64,000 bases of DNA, taken from NCBI GenBank assembly GCA_013322215.1, contig JAAMEZ010000022.1, forward strand, positions 238,246 to 302,245, in the 5' to 3' direction. A model generated the notes under the pieces. The model was not told where the DNA came from. It saw only the letters and a program-made list of their open reading frames with translations, and made no database searches. The position numbers and the translations under genes were made by a program. Every line of letters starts with the position of its first letter. Within the stretch, counting starts at the first letter, position 1. Below, piece by piece: positions 32,426 to 42,938 of the stretch. The DNA comes from Martinezella rhizogenes. GTDB lineage: Bacteria > Pseudomonadota > Alphaproteobacteria > Rhizobiales > Rhizobiaceae.

Positions 32426-34066
32426 ATGAAATTGCCCCTGCGTGATACTTATGAAGCCCTCTATCGCGACTTTCGTTGGGAGATTCCGGCGAAATTCAAC
32501 ATGGGACATGCTGTTTGCGATGCCTGGGCCGAAAGTGAGCCGGATCGGGTCTGCCTCCAGCATTTCAATCCGGACGGCAATCACTTTTCCATGACCTACG
32601 GAGAGTTGCGGGATCGCTCCGCTTCTTTCGCCAATGCGCTTGTCGCGCTCGGGGTGCGTAAAGGCGATCGGGTGGCGCTCCTGCTGCCGCAGAGTTTCGA
32701 GACAGTCGTCGCACATGTGGCGATCTACAAGATGGGCGCGATCGCCCTGCCATTGGCGCTGCTCTTCGGCGCTGAAGCGCTGGAATACCGGCTGCAGGCG
32801 TCCGGTGCATCGGCAATCGTCACCAACCGGTTCGGCCTCGAGCGGCTGCGTCCGATCCGGGAGCGATTGCCGGAGCTGGCGCAGGTGATCAGCATCGATG
32901 GCGCCGAAGAGGGCGTTGCCGGCTTTGCCGATCTGGTGGCGGCGCATCCACCGTTGTTCGCGATTGCCGATACAGGCCCGGACGATCCGGCATTGATGAT
33001 CTTCACCTCGGGCACGACCGGGCCGCCCAAGGGGGCGCTGCACGGCCATCGCGTTCTGCCGGGGCATATTCCGGGCATGCAGTTTGCCCATGAGGGCTTC
33101 CCGCAGGTTGGCGACCGGCTCTGGACGCCGTCGGACTGGGCCTGGGCCGGCGGTCTCCTGAACGCGCTGCTGCCGAGCCTGATGCTCGGCGTTCCCGTCG
33201 TTTCCTCGCCGGCGCAGAAGTTCGATCCGCATATGGCCTTCCGCATCATGGCCGAAATGGGAGTGCGCAACGCCTTTATCCCGCCGACAGCACTGCGGCT
33301 GTTGAAAGCCGTGGATAATCCGCGGGCGCAATACGATCTCAAACTGCGCACCATCGGTTCGGCAGGCGAGGCGCTCGGCCGCGAAACCTTCGAATGGGCG
33401 CGATCGGCGCTTGGCGTCAGCGTTAACGAGTTCTTCGGCCAGACCGAGTGCAATTTCGTCCTTTCCTCGAGCGAAGCCTTTGGCGTCAGCCGTGGCGGGG
33501 CGACCGGCAAGCCCGTCCCCGGCCATCGCGTCGCGGTCGTCGATGCAGATGGTATCGAGGTTCCCGTGGGCGAGACGGGGCAGATCGCGATCAAGCGGCC
33601 CGATCCGGTGATGTTCCTCGGCTACTGGCAGAACGAGGCAGCGACGGAGGCGAAATTCGCCAATGACTGGCTGCTGACCGGCGATATCGGCCGGCAGGAT
33701 GCGGATGACTACATTTCCTTCGTCGGCCGCGACGACGATGTCATCACCTCGGCGGGCTATCGCATCGGGCCGAGCGAGATCGAGGATTGCCTCGGCGGCC
33801 ATCCCGCCGTGCAGCTGGCTGCGGCTGTTGGTAAGCCGGATGCGGTGCGGACGGAGATCGTCAAGGCCTATGTCGTGCTCGTGCCCGGTCGCGAGCCGAG
33901 TGAAGTATTGGCAGCCGAAATTCGCGATTGGGTGAAGACGCGGCTTTCCATGCACGAATATCCGCGCGAGATCGAATTCGTCGACGCGCTGCCGCTGACC
34001 ACTTCGGGCAAGGTGATCCGCCGCCTGCTGCGTGAGCGGGCCATCGCTGAGGTCAGCGCTTCGTAA
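32426..34066 (+). CDS. AMP-dependent acyl-CoA synthetase
   Basis: 546 residues. The ANL-superfamily P-loop is FTSGTTGPPKG, with WLLTGDIGRQDADDY and the C-terminal lysine in TTSGKVIRR. It activates a carboxylic acid to its CoA thioester; closest by pattern to medium/short-chain acyl-CoA synthetases of alphaproteobacteria. The ATG at 32426 gives the start MKLPLRDTYEALYRDF, which matches family N-termini. A GTG at 32390 with AGGGG upstream would add 12 residues. The 3' end overlaps the convergent CelD-like gene by 14 bases. Confidence 0.9.
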   Translation: MKLPLRDTYEALYRDFRWEIPAKFNMGHAVCDAWAESEPDRVCLQHFNPDGNHFSMTYGELRDRSASFANALVALGVRKGDRVALLLPQSFETVVAHVAIYKMGAIALPLALLFGAEALEYRLQASGASAIVTNRFGLERLRPIRERLPELAQVISIDGAEEGVAGFADLVAAHPPLFAIADTGPDDPALMIFTSGTTGPPKGALHGHRVLPGHIPGMQFAHEGFPQVGDRLWTPSDWAWAGGLLNALLPSLMLGVPVVSSPAQKFDPHMAFRIMAEMGVRNAFIPPTALRLLKAVDNPRAQYDLKLRTIGSAGEALGRETFEWARSALGVSVNEFFGQTECNFVLSSSEAFGVSRGGATGKPVPGHRVAVVDADGIEVPVGETGQIAIKRPDPVMFLGYWQNEAATEAKFANDWLLTGDIGRQDADDYISFVGRDDDVITSAGYRIGPSEIEDCLGGHPAVQLAAAVGKPDAVRTEIVKAYVVLVPGREPSEVLAAEIRDWVKTRLSMHEYPREIEFVDALPLTTSGKVIRRLLRERAIAEVSAS

Positions 34067-35324
34067 GCGACAGGATCTTTTCGCGCAGCAGCTTCGCCAT
34101 GTTGCGGGTGCTGCGATACATGTGGAGCTGCGTGGTCACCTGACGGACGTCGCGGTCGCCGTTCGGCGTTAGGCCGATGATGAGCGTGCCCATATCCTCG
34201 CGTTCATGCCAGAAGCGGCTCATGATCGGATGATCCGGCACGGCGCAGGAATCGGAGCGGACGACGTTGGCGTCGTCGAGATGCCATTCTGTCAGCTCAC
34301 CCATCAGCAGCTTGCCCGGCGAATAGCGGGCATAGGCTTCGTCATAGGCGGTCTTCCACGTATAGGCCTCGCCGCCCATGATCAGCACGATCATCGAGGC
34401 GATGGCCTTGCCGTTGAGATCGATGGAGTGGATACGCACCGCGTCGATGGCCGCAAGGTTGGAAATCGCCTCGCGGGCAAAGGCGGCATGATGACGATCG
34501 GTGACCAGCGCCGAGCGCTTCTTGCCCTTCCAGCCGCTTGCTTCCAACGCCAGGAATTCTTCCATGCGCAGATGAATATCGCGGGGTTGACGCGCGACGC
34601 TGTAGGTGACCTCGCCCTGGTTTTCCAGCAGCCGCCATTGCCGGCGCATTTCACGCAAGTGGGCGTTGGAAATCGTGCGCTTGAGATAGGTAAGCGCGTC
34701 GTCGTTGCTTTGAAGCATTGGCCGCCGGAACGAATTGGCGACGGCGATCGGCAGATTTCGGCCGATGGCGATGACCTTGGCCATCTGAACGAAGTTCCCG
34801 TTCAGGCGCACGTCCGGCAGCACGAGCGTCGTCGGCAGATGCAGTTCCGGCCGGGAGAGCGCGTCGAAGAGATTGTCGAGCGTTTCGCCGGCATCCTCGG
34901 CGTCGAGCAGCGGCGTGCCGAGCGGGCCGAAGGAGTTCGACCAGACACGGACGATCGATGGCCCAATCGCAAAGCCGGGCTTGTCGACGGTAAAGGGCAT
35001 CAACAGACGCATGCGGCTGCGCGTGCTGCTGATATCGCGCATCAGCGCCAGCCGCACTTGCCGATCCTCAAGGCGCGGCATGGCGGGCGCGAGGAAGCGG
35101 CCGGAGAAAAAGACGTTCGGCTCCATGGCGCGGTTGGACAGGAAGTCCAGCTCGTCCTGCAACTCATAGCCGAGCTTGCCGGGATAGAGGCAGAATTCGC
35201 GGCCGGCGCGGCCGACCTCGACGCGGGCCTCGGCTTTCGGCGTTTCGAAGTGCAGCGCTGCGAGCGTGTGGGTCAGGGCGTTCACTTGGCTGTCGGTGGT
35301 TTCGGTGTAGGGGGGACGTGCCAT
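34053..35324 (-). CDS. CelD/BcsL-like GNAT acetyltransferase
   Basis: 423 residues. The C-terminal half is a GNAT fold of the Acetyltransf_6 (CelD/BcsL) type, with IHSIDLNGKAIASMIVLIMG and TAYDEAYARYSPGKLL corresponding to the acetyl-CoA and substrate blocks. Members are linked to cellulose and exopolysaccharide synthesis in rhizobia. It starts 2 bases after the stop of the flippase gene, so both probably act on one extracellular polysaccharide. No glycosyltransferase genes follow, so the polysaccharide is unknown. Confidence 0.8.
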   Translation of the reverse strand: MARPPYTETTDSQVNALTHTLAALHFETPKAEARVEVGRAGREFCLYPGKLGYELQDELDFLSNRAMEPNVFFSGRFLAPAMPRLEDRQVRLALMRDISSTRSRMRLLMPFTVDKPGFAIGPSIVRVWSNSFGPLGTPLLDAEDAGETLDNLFDALSRPELHLPTTLVLPDVRLNGNFVQMAKVIAIGRNLPIAVANSFRRPMLQSNDDALTYLKRTISNAHLREMRRQWRLLENQGEVTYSVARQPRDIHLRMEEFLALEASGWKGKKRSALVTDRHHAAFAREAISNLAAIDAVRIHSIDLNGKAIASMIVLIMGGEAYTWKTAYDEAYARYSPGKLLMGELTEWHLDDANVVRSDSCAVPDHPIMSRFWHEREDMGTLIIGLTPNGDRDVRQVTTQLHMYRSTRNMAKLLREKILSLTKR

Positions 35325-35326
35325 GA

Positions 35327-36742
35327 TCAGAAGACCCTCGCTGCCGATGACGCCGGCGGGCGCCGGATGAGGGCGAATAGAGTGATGCCGAGCGCGCGAC
35401 GGACGGCGATATGCAGGAGCAGAGCTTCGATCGCCATGGCGGTGGCGCCGGCAATCGCCGCACCTTCGATGCCGAGATGCGGGATGAGCGCGACGTTGAG
35501 ACCGACATTGGCAACGAGCGCCACAGCATAGAGATAGACGCAGAGCATCTGCTTGTCCGCCATGGTCAGGAGCACTTCGGCAGGGCCGACGAGCGCTCTT
35601 GCGAGGATGCCGGCAAGCAGGATCGCCATCACGATCTGGCCCTCGGTGAAGGCGGCGCCGAACAGCGAAAGGAGGAGCTGCCCGGCTGCCAGCACCACAA
35701 GGCCGACGGCAAGCGCAGGAAAGAAGGACCAGCGTGTCGCTTCGGTCGCGAAGGCTGCGAGCTTGCTGCGATCGCCCTCGGCCAGGATGGCGGCAAAGCG
35801 CGGCCCGATGGCTGCCCTCACGGCGAAGGAGACGAAGAGTACCAGAGCCATCGTCTTGGCGGCGGCGAAATAGACGGCGACCTCATCCGGATCGAGGAAA
35901 AGGCCGACGACGATGACGTCCGAATTGGTGAGTAGATAGCCGACGCCTTCGACCAGGAAGATTGGCAGGGCGACGGCCGTCCAAGCGCTGAATTCAATGG
36001 CTTTCGGGCCGCTTGCGTAGTGGTGGCGCAGGCGGAACGTCACTGCGAGATATTGCAGCACGACACTGGTGAAGGCGCCGGCCAAGGCTGCCGCCATGGC
36101 GGTGACGGCATCACGCGGAGCGCCGGCGAGGATCGCGGCCACCATGAAGAGCAATATCAGCGTCGGGCGGATGAGAAAGGTCGGGCTGAGAGCCATGATC
36201 GGCCAGTGCTTGGCGCGAGCTGTGCCGTCCAGAACGTCACCGAGCGCGATCATCGGCACGGCAATCAGGCCGAAGAAGATCGGCATGACATAATAGTGCT
36301 CGACCATATCGCGGAAGGCAAAAAGCAGCAGCGCGCCGATCAGCGCCAGCGTGCCCGAGACGGCAACCACGAACAGGCGCGCGGTGGCGTTCAAGCCGCG
36401 AATAGCGTCGTGATTGCCGCTGGCATCATACTGCGGCAGGAAGCGGATGATGGCGGTCGGGAAGCCGAGGCAGGCGAGGTTGCCGAACAGGATCATCAGC
36501 ACCCAGACGAAAACGAAGATGCCGTATTCGAAGCGGCCCATCAGGCGGGCAACGATGATCTGCGAGAGGAAGGCGAGGGCGGCGCCCGCGACGCGGATGA
36601 CGAAGGCTGTAAGCGCCATCCGCTGCGAGGCGGCTTTCTCGTCCTGACCTGCAAGAAGAGCGCCGATCTTGCGCAGATACGGCGATAGAGCAGCCCGCAA
36701 TGCGGACGGCAACATTCTTTCCGCTGTTTGAAAGACCGCCAT
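35327..36742 (-). CDS. Polysaccharide flippase (MOP superfamily)
   Basis: 471 residues with about twelve to fourteen hydrophobic segments. The RVAGAALAFLSQIIVARLMG block is the N-terminal signature of oligosaccharide flippases of the Wzx/MurJ-like MOP family. It would move lipid-linked sugar units across the inner membrane. The ATG at 36742 (MAVFQTAERM) is preferred to the upstream start at 36775. It is first in a two-gene transcript with the CelD-like acetyltransferase. The upstream gap (36743-36992) contains no obvious regulatory motif. Confidence 0.87.
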   Translation of the reverse strand: MAVFQTAERMLPSALRAALSPYLRKIGALLAGQDEKAASQRMALTAFVIRVAGAALAFLSQIIVARLMGRFEYGIFVFVWVLMILFGNLACLGFPTAIIRFLPQYDASGNHDAIRGLNATARLFVVAVSGTLALIGALLLFAFRDMVEHYYVMPIFFGLIAVPMIALGDVLDGTARAKHWPIMALSPTFLIRPTLILLFMVAAILAGAPRDAVTAMAAALAGAFTSVVLQYLAVTFRLRHHYASGPKAIEFSAWTAVALPIFLVEGVGYLLTNSDVIVVGLFLDPDEVAVYFAAAKTMALVLFVSFAVRAAIGPRFAAILAEGDRSKLAAFATEATRWSFFPALAVGLVVLAAGQLLLSLFGAAFTEGQIVMAILLAGILARALVGPAEVLLTMADKQMLCVYLYAVALVANVGLNVALIPHLGIEGAAIAGATAMAIEALLLHIAVRRALGITLFALIRRPPASSAARVF

Positions 36743-36992
36743 GATCGATACGCAATACTTTAAGTATGATCCCAAACTCGCGTTAGTCTTGGCAGAGGAG
36801 AGTTAAGAATCGGTTCTTTCGATACCTAAAAGTCAGGTTTGTGCATGCGATCGGTTGTCCGTCGAGTGTGCGCAAAAGCAACTGCTGGGTGCGATTGGTT
36901 CATGGCCGTTCCAGTGGGGCGGGCGATGCAGGAAACGGGTGGCGGATGCGAGGCTCGCATGTAGGATCGGTCAGCTGCCGGAGGAGGGTTTC

Positions 36993-37622
36993 ATGCTCAC
37001 GCTTTACGATTATCTGCCGTCTCAGAATGGCTGGAAGGCCCGGGTTCTGTTCGGGTTGCTCGATATTCCCTACCGGACCCGCCTGGTGTCCATCTTCGAG
37101 GGTGAGGGGCGCACGGACGCCTTTCTCGATCTCAATCCGGCAGGCGGCATCCCCGTTCTCGAACTGGAGGATGGGCGCACCATCGCCGAATCCAACGCAA
37201 TTCTGGCTTACGTCGCGGACGGCACGCAATTTTTTCCGGCGGAACGCTATCAGCATGCCAAGGTCATGCAATGGCTGTTCTTCGAGCAATATCATATCGA
37301 GCCCGTCATCGGCACGTTGCGCTTCTGGACGCTGACGGGGCGGCTTGAGCTCAATGCCGTCATGGCCGAAGCCAAACGCGCGGCCGGGCTTCGAGCGCTT
37401 GCCGCGCTGGAGCGCGGACTGAAGAACACGCCGTTTCTTGTCGGTGGGGAGTTTTCGATCGCTGATATAGCCGTTTATGCCTATGCCCATAGGGCGACGG
37501 ATTGTGGCTTCGCTCTTGCCGACTACCCAGCGCTTACGGCTTGGTTCGATCGGGTGCTTGACGTCATCGGGCCAAATTACCCGATCCATCTCTACAGCGA
37601 AGACCCGCGTACTGCCGTCTGA
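36993..37622 (+). CDS. Glutathione S-transferase family protein
   Basis: 209 residues. The thioredoxin-like N-domain has NGWKARVLFGLLDIPY (about 12-27), cis-proline GGIPVLELEDG (about 50-60) and the glutathione-binding E-S-N-A-I-L-A-Y segment. The alpha-helical C-domain has FSIADIAVYAYAHRA. It probably conjugates or reduces small molecules with glutathione. The ATG at 36993 follows GGAGGAGG, which overrules the longer frame from 36855. It is tail-to-tail with secA, with a terminator between. Confidence 0.92.
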   Translation: MLTLYDYLPSQNGWKARVLFGLLDIPYRTRLVSIFEGEGRTDAFLDLNPAGGIPVLELEDGRTIAESNAILAYVADGTQFFPAERYQHAKVMQWLFFEQYHIEPVIGTLRFWTLTGRLELNAVMAEAKRAAGLRALAALERGLKNTPFLVGGEFSIADIAVYAYAHRATDCGFALADYPALTAWFDRVLDVIGPNYPIHLYSEDPRTAV

Positions 37623-37683
37623 ACGCGGCTGGAGTTTGCATCGTTGGCCAGCAGCGAGCCTCATTCCAGGGCTTACAAACAAA

Positions 37684-37705
37684 AATGCCGCCCGAAGGCG
37701 GCATT
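37684..37705 (-). terminator. Intrinsic terminator of secA
   Basis: Stem AATGCCGCC / GGCGGCATT with a CGAA/TTCG tetraloop. Read on the minus strand it is followed by ATTTTTGTTTG, a good U-run, 28 bases after the secA stop. On the plus strand the downstream bases are not T-rich, so it serves secA rather than the GST gene. Confidence 0.88.
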
Positions 37706-37732
37706 CTGGTCATTGCTATCGGTTTGCTAGAC

Positions 37733-40453
37733 TCAGACGACTTCGGTGCTTTCGAAGGCGCCATGGCAGTGCTTGTACTTCTTGCCGGAGCCGCAGGGGC
37801 AGGCCTCGTTGCGGCCGACGCGGCCCCACGTGGCCGGGTTCTGCGGATCGCGGTTCTCTGGCGAAACGAAGCTTTCGCTCGCGAGCGCGAACGGGGAGAA
37901 TTCGTCCTCGCCTGTCGTCGCGTCGATATGGCGGGCCTGCATCGGCGGTGTTTCCGGTTCGGCCGGCTGCTGCACGAGCTCGACGCGCGAAAGCTGGGCT
38001 GTGACGGCCTGGCGAAGGTTGTTCAGCAGCGCCTGGAACAGCTCGAAAGCCTCGGCCTTGTATTCCTGCAGCGGATCGCGCTGGGCGTAGCCGCGGAAGC
38101 CGATGACCGAGCGCAGGTGGTCGAGGTTGACGATGTGCTCGCGCCAGAGATTGTCCAGCGTCTGCAGCACGATGGAACGCTCGACATAGGTCATGATCTC
38201 GGGGCCGAAGCGTTCTGCCTTTTCGGCCGCTGCCTTTTCGGCGGCTTCCGTCAGGCGGGCGCGGATGTCATCTTCGGCGATGCCTTCTTCCTTGACCCAG
38301 TCATGAACAGGCATGTCGAGATCGAAGAAGTTGGCGACACCAGTCTTCAGGCCATCGGCATCCCATTGTTCGGCATAGGCGCGCTCGGGAATATGTCTGG
38401 CGACGAGGTCCTCGATGACGTCGTGGCGCATGTCGCCGACGAATTCGGAGAGGTCCTTCGATTCCATCAACTCAACGCGCTGGTCGAAGATGACCTTGCG
38501 CTGATCGTTCAGCACGTCGTCGTACTTCAGAACGTTCTTGCGGATGTCGAAGTTGCGGGCTTCGACCTTCTTCTGGGCGCGTTCCACCGCCTTGTTGATC
38601 CAGGGATGGACGATCGCTTCGCCTTCCTTGAGGCCGAGCTTCTGCAGCATGCCGTCCATGCGGTCGGAGCCGAAGATGCGCATCAGGTCGTCCTGGAGCG
38701 ACAGGTAGAATTTCGAGCGGCCGGGGTCGCCCTGACGGCCGGAGCGGCCGCGCAGCTGGTTGTCGATGCGGCGGCTTTCATGGCGCTCGGATGCGATGAC
38801 GTAGAGACCGCCAGCGGTGATCGATTGCTGCTTGAGTTCCTTGATCTCTTCGGCGATGCGGGCAATGGCCGCGTCGCGCTCCGGACCCTGCTCCATTTCG
38901 TGCAGGTCGCGCTCGACCCGCATTTCCAGATTGCCACCGAGCTGGATGTCGGTGCCGCGGCCGGCCATGTTGGTAGCGATCGTCACCGCGCCGGGAACGC
39001 CGGCCTGGGCGACGATGTAGGCTTCCTGCTCATGGTAGCGCGCATTCAGAACCTGGAAGTTGCTGAAGCCTCGCTTGCGCATGAGATCGGCGAGAAGTTC
39101 GGACTTCTCGATCGACGTCGTGCCGACCAGCACGGGCTGGCCGCGCTTGTGGGCGTCGAGAATCTCGTTGATGATGGCGTTATACTTCTCGGCATGCGTA
39201 CGATAGACCTCGTCGTCCTCGTCAACACGCTGGATCGGCAGGTTGGTCGGCACTTCGATCACGTCGAGGCCGTAGATGTTGCCGAATTCTTCCGCTTCCG
39301 TCGACGCCGTACCGGTCATGCCGGCGAGCTTGTCGTACATGCGGAAATAGTTCTGGAAGGTGATCTGCGCCAGCGTCTGGTTTTCCGGCTGGATCTGCAC
39401 ATGTTCCTTGGCTTCGAGCGCCTGGTGCTGACCGTCCGAATAGCGGCGGCCCGGCATCATGCGGCCGGTGAATTCGTCGATGATGACGACTTCACCGTTG
39501 CGGACGATATAGTCCTTGTCGCGCTGGAACAGCTTGTGCGCCTTCAGCGCATTGTTGATGTGGTGGACGATCGCGACGTTCTCGACGTCGTAGAGCGATT
39601 CACCCTTCAACAGGCCGGCTTCGCGCAGCATGTTTTCCAGCTTCTCGGTGCCGTCTTCGGAAAAGTTGGCCGAGCGCTGCTTTTCATCGATTTCGTAGTC
39701 TTCCTTCGCCAGGCGGGGAATGAAGGCGTCGATGGTGATGTAGAGATCGGAGCGGTCGTCGAGCGGACCGGAGATGATCAGCGGCGTGCGCGCCTCGTCG
39801 ACAAGGATCGAGTCCACTTCGTCGACGATCGCAAAATTGTGGCCGCGCTGAACCATCTGTGCGCGCTCATATTTCATGTTGTCGCGCAGATAGTCGAAGC
39901 CGAGTTCGTTATTGGTGGCGTAGGTGATGTCGCAGGCATAGGCGTCGTGGCGCTGTTCGTCCGACAGGCCGTGAACGATGACGCCCGTCGTCAGGCCGAG
40001 GAAGCCGTAGAGGCGGCTCATCGTGCCGCTGTCGCGCTGAGCCAGGTAATCGTTGACCGTAACGACATGCACGCCCTTGCCGGCCAGCGCGTTCAGATAG
40101 ACCGGCAGGGTTGCGACGAGGGTCTTGCCTTCACCGGTCTTCATTTCGGCGATGGCATTGGAATGAAGGATCATGCCGCCGATGAGCTGAACGTCAAAAG
40201 GTCGCATGCCGAGAACGCGGCGCGAGGCCTCGCGTGCCACAGCAAAGGCTGGCACGAGGATATCGTCCAGCGTCTTGCCATCCGCGAGCTGCTGGCGGAA
40301 CTCAACCGTCTTGGCGGCCAGAGCTTCATCGGACAGCGCGCGCATCTGCTGCTCGAGCGCATTGATTGCGGCTACTTGCGGCTGGAACGATTTGACCCTG
40401 CGGTCGTTGGACGAGCCGAACAACTTGCGGGCAATTCCACCTAGGCTGACCAT
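37733..40453 (-). CDS. secA: Preprotein translocase ATPase SecA
   Basis: 906 residues, a normal alphaproteobacterial length. Walker A is [11 protein letters not shown] (about 101-111), [12 protein letters not shown] is the DEAD-type Walker B, and the helicase domain ends in [10 protein letters not shown]. The C-terminal zinc-binding tail [14 protein letters not shown], which binds SecB, is present. SecA drives proteins through SecYEG. It is transcribed away from ppiC, with a 247-base intergenic region. The 919-residue plus-strand reading frame over it is a codon shadow. Confidence 0.98.
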   Translation of the reverse strand: MVSLGGIARKLFGSSNDRRVKSFQPQVAAINALEQQMRALSDEALAAKTVEFRQQLADGKTLDDILVPAFAVAREASRRVLGMRPFDVQLIGGMILHSNAIAEMKTGEGKTLVATLPVYLNALAGKGVHVVTVNDYLAQRDSGTMSRLYGFLGLTTGVIVHGLSDEQRHDAYACDITYATNNELGFDYLRDNMKYERAQMVQRGHNFAIVDEVDSILVDEARTPLIISGPLDDRSDLYITIDAFIPRLAKEDYEIDEKQRSANFSEDGTEKLENMLREAGLLKGESLYDVENVAIVHHINNALKAHKLFQRDKDYIVRNGEVVIIDEFTGRMMPGRRYSDGQHQALEAKEHVQIQPENQTLAQITFQNYFRMYDKLAGMTGTASTEAEEFGNIYGLDVIEVPTNLPIQRVDEDDEVYRTHAEKYNAIINEILDAHKRGQPVLVGTTSIEKSELLADLMRKRGFSNFQVLNARYHEQEAYIVAQAGVPGAVTIATNMAGRGTDIQLGGNLEMRVERDLHEMEQGPERDAAIARIAEEIKELKQQSITAGGLYVIASERHESRRIDNQLRGRSGRQGDPGRSKFYLSLQDDLMRIFGSDRMDGMLQKLGLKEGEAIVHPWINKAVERAQKKVEARNFDIRKNVLKYDDVLNDQRKVIFDQRVELMESKDLSEFVGDMRHDVIEDLVARHIPERAYAEQWDADGLKTGVANFFDLDMPVHDWVKEEGIAEDDIRARLTEAAEKAAAEKAERFGPEIMTYVERSIVLQTLDNLWREHIVNLDHLRSVIGFRGYAQRDPLQEYKAEAFELFQALLNNLRQAVTAQLSRVELVQQPAEPETPPMQARHIDATTGEDEFSPFALASESFVSPENRDPQNPATWGRVGRNEACPCGSGKKYKHCHGAFESTEVV

Positions 40454-40700
40454 GTGACTGGTCCTTTCTGAGATTTCATCCTGCCGTTTCCTGCTTTATC
40501 CTTTCCCGAAAAAAACGGGAGTATAGCACAAAACGGCCGGAAACTGTTCTGGACGCGAGGTTGCGTGACAGATAAGAGGGGGGTCGATTGATGTCAACGG
40601 GATTTGGCCGATACAGAAAGGCCACATTCTCCTGCTGAAGGCTTTTTTACGCCGGATTTCACATCTGTCGAGCCGGTCGAGACCACCGAAGGGTTATTTT

Positions 40701-41624
40701 ATGTTGAAGTATAACAAACTTGCTGCGGTTGCTTTCGCAACAATCGTTACCTTCCAGGCTCCGGTCTTTGCGGCCGATGCCAAGGACCCCGTTGTCGCCA
40801 AGGTCGGCGATGTCGAAATCCATCAGTCCGAACTCGATCTGGCGATCGCCAATCTCGATCCGCAGCTCGGCCAGCTTCCGGATGACCAGAAGAAGGTCGC
40901 AGCACTTTCGGCTTCGGTCGATGTGAAGCTGCTGTCGCAGAAGGCTGCCGCCGAGAAGCTTGACCAGACGCCGGACTTCCAGGCTCACATGGCCTATCTG
41001 CGTGACCGCGAGCTGCACAATGCCTACTTCAAGGCGCATGTCGCCGACTCCATCAAGGACGACGAAGTCAAGGCTCGCTACGACAAGGAAGTCGCAGCCC
41101 TGCCGAAGCAGGAAGAAGTTCATGCCCGCCACATCCTCGTAAAGACCGAGGATGAAGCCAAGGCGATCATCAAGGAACTCGATGCCGGCAAGGATTTCGC
41201 CGAACTTGCCAAGGAAAAGTCGACCGATCCGAACAAGGCCGACGGCGGCGATCTCGGCTATTTCGGCCATGGCCGCATGGTCAAGGAATTCGAGGACGCA
41301 GCCTTCGCCCTCCCGGTCGGCACCTACACGAAGACGCCGGTCAAGACCGATTTCGGCTGGCATGTCATCAAGGTGGAAGACAAGCGCAATGCTCCTCCTC
41401 CGCCGTTCGACCAGGTCAAGGACCAGGTTCGTCAGCTCGTCATGCGCGACAAGTATCTTGAGCTGCTGAACAAGGCCAAGCAGGATACCAAGGTCGTCAT
41501 CAGCGATCCGGCTCTCAGCAAGGCCTATGACGATGCGCAGAAGCAGCAGGACGCAGCACCGGCCGACGACGCCGTTGCGCCTGCCGATGGTGCGGCAGCG
41601 CCCGACGCTCAGCCGCAGCAGTAA
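40701..41624 (+). CDS. PpiC-type peptidylprolyl isomerase (parvulin)
   Basis: 307 residues. A signal peptide (about 1-24, cleavage near VFA-AD) sends it to the periplasm. The PpiC domain at about 138-230 has [26 protein letters not shown] and [10 protein letters not shown]. An N-terminal SurA-like helical region and a low-complexity Ala/Pro/Asp/Gln tail (about 275-307) frame it. It is a folding helper for exported proteins. It is divergent from secA, a suitable pairing of export ATPase and periplasmic chaperone, and 62 bases upstream of argJ. Confidence 0.92.
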   Translation: MLKYNKLAAVAFATIVTFQAPVFAADAKDPVVAKVGDVEIHQSELDLAIANLDPQLGQLPDDQKKVAALSASVDVKLLSQKAAAEKLDQTPDFQAHMAYLRDRELHNAYFKAHVADSIKDDEVKARYDKEVAALPKQEEVHARHILVKTEDEAKAIIKELDAGKDFAELAKEKSTDPNKADGGDLGYFGHGRMVKEFEDAAFALPVGTYTKTPVKTDFGWHVIKVEDKRNAPPPPFDQVKDQVRQLVMRDKYLELLNKAKQDTKVVISDPALSKAYDDAQKQQDAAPADDAVAPADGAAAPDAQPQQ

Positions 41625-41644
41625 TTGAAAGCAGTCAAACAATC

Positions 41645-41667
41645 AGGGCCCGGGTTTTCCGGGCCCT
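41645..41667 (+). terminator. GC-rich hairpin between ppiC and argJ
   Basis: AGGGCCCGG / CCGGGCCCT, a 9-bp stem with a 5-base GTTTT loop. The stretch after it is TCACTG, not a T-run, so it is a partial terminator or processing hairpin at best; readthrough into argJ is likely. Confidence 0.5.
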
Positions 41668-41686
41668 TCACTGTCAGGTGGGTCTC

Positions 41687-42928
41687 ATGTCCGGTTCCGT
41701 TTCTCCGCTCGCTCCTAAAACCTTTACTGCCATGCCCGCCCTTCGCGGTGTGCGTATGACCACGGCATCCGCCGGCATCAAGTACAAGAACCGGACCGAT
41801 GTCCTGCTGATGGTCTTCGACAAGCCTGCGGCCGTTGCCGGTGTTTTCACCCGTTCGAAGTGCCCTTCGGCTCCCGTCGATTTCTGCCGGAAGAATCTGG
41901 CCCACGGCAGCGCCCGTGCCGTGGTCGTCAATTCCGGCAATGCCAATGCCTTTACTGGCCTGAAGGGTCGCCAGGCGACGGAACTGACCGCCAAGTCCGC
42001 GGCTGTGGCTGTCGGCTGCGGTGAAAACGAAGTTTACCTCGCCTCGACAGGCGTTATCGGCGAACCGCTTGATGCCACCAAGTTTGCCGGCGTGCTCGAC
42101 ACGATGGCCAAGGATGCGGTCAACGATTTTTGGTTCGAGGCCGCCAAGGCAATCATGACCACGGATACCTATCCGAAGGTCGCGACCCGCACCGCCGAGA
42201 TCGGCGGTGTCAAGGTCACCATCAACGGCATTGCCAAGGGTGCCGGCATGATCGCGCCCGACATGGCGACGATGCTCTCCTTCGTTGTTACCGATGCCGA
42301 TATTTCCTCTGCCGCGCTGCAGACGCTGCTGTCCGAGGGTGTCGGCCCGAGCTTCAACTCCATGACCGTCGACAGCGACACGTCGACTTCGGATACGCTG
42401 ATGCTGTTTGCTACCGGTGCCGCCGCGGCTGACGGGCAAGCGCATATCGACCGCGCCGACGATCCGAAGCTTGCCGGCTTCCGCGCAGCGCTCAACGAGC
42501 TCTTGAAGGATCTCGCCATCCAGGTCGTTCGTGATGGTGAAGGCGCGACCAAGATGCTCGAAATCACTGTGACCGGCGCTGAAAGCGATGCCGCCGCCAA
42601 GCGCATCGCCCTTTCGATCGCCAATTCGCCGCTGGTCAAGACCGCGGCCGCCGGCGAAGACGCCAATTGGGGCCGCGTCGTCATGGCCGTCGGCAAGGCC
42701 GGCGAAATGGCGGATCGCGACAAGCTTGCCATTTGGTTCGGCGCTGTCCGAGTCGCCGTTGACGGCGAGCGCGACGCTTCCTACTCGGAAGAAGCCGCCT
42801 CGAATGTCATGAAGCGGCAGGATATTCCCGTGAAGGTCGATCTCGGCCTCGGCAATGGTCGCGCAACGGTCTGGACCTGCGACCTCACCAAGGAATATGT
42901 TGCCATCAATGGCGACTACCGGAGCTGA
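41687..42928 (+). CDS. argJ: Bifunctional ornithine acetyltransferase / N-acetylglutamate synthase
   Basis: 413 residues. The autocleavage site is A-TML (194-197, nucleophile Thr 195), which splits the precursor into alpha and beta chains. [10 protein letters not shown] and [13 protein letters not shown] are conserved. It recycles the acetyl group in arginine synthesis and may also use acetyl-CoA. The ATG at 41687 follows AGGTGGG. The product works in the same pathway as argH in this window. The GNAT gene starts 11 bases after its stop. Confidence 0.95.
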   Translation: MSGSVSPLAPKTFTAMPALRGVRMTTASAGIKYKNRTDVLLMVFDKPAAVAGVFTRSKCPSAPVDFCRKNLAHGSARAVVVNSGNANAFTGLKGRQATELTAKSAAVAVGCGENEVYLASTGVIGEPLDATKFAGVLDTMAKDAVNDFWFEAAKAIMTTDTYPKVATRTAEIGGVKVTINGIAKGAGMIAPDMATMLSFVVTDADISSAALQTLLSEGVGPSFNSMTVDSDTSTSDTLMLFATGAAAADGQAHIDRADDPKLAGFRAALNELLKDLAIQVVRDGEGATKMLEITVTGAESDAAAKRIALSIANSPLVKTAAAGEDANWGRVVMAVGKAGEMADRDKLAIWFGAVRVAVDGERDASYSEEAASNVMKRQDIPVKVDLGLGNGRATVWTCDLTKEYVAINGDYRS

Positions 42929-42938
42929 TATTCTGCTG

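Noticed and set aside
37685..40444. 919-residue plus-strand reading frame opposite secA
   Set aside because: It is the antisense shadow of secA, created by GC-rich third positions. The same applies to the 877-residue minus-strand frame at 58920-61553 opposite clpB, the 543-residue frame at 17273-18904 opposite etfBA, and similar long frames.
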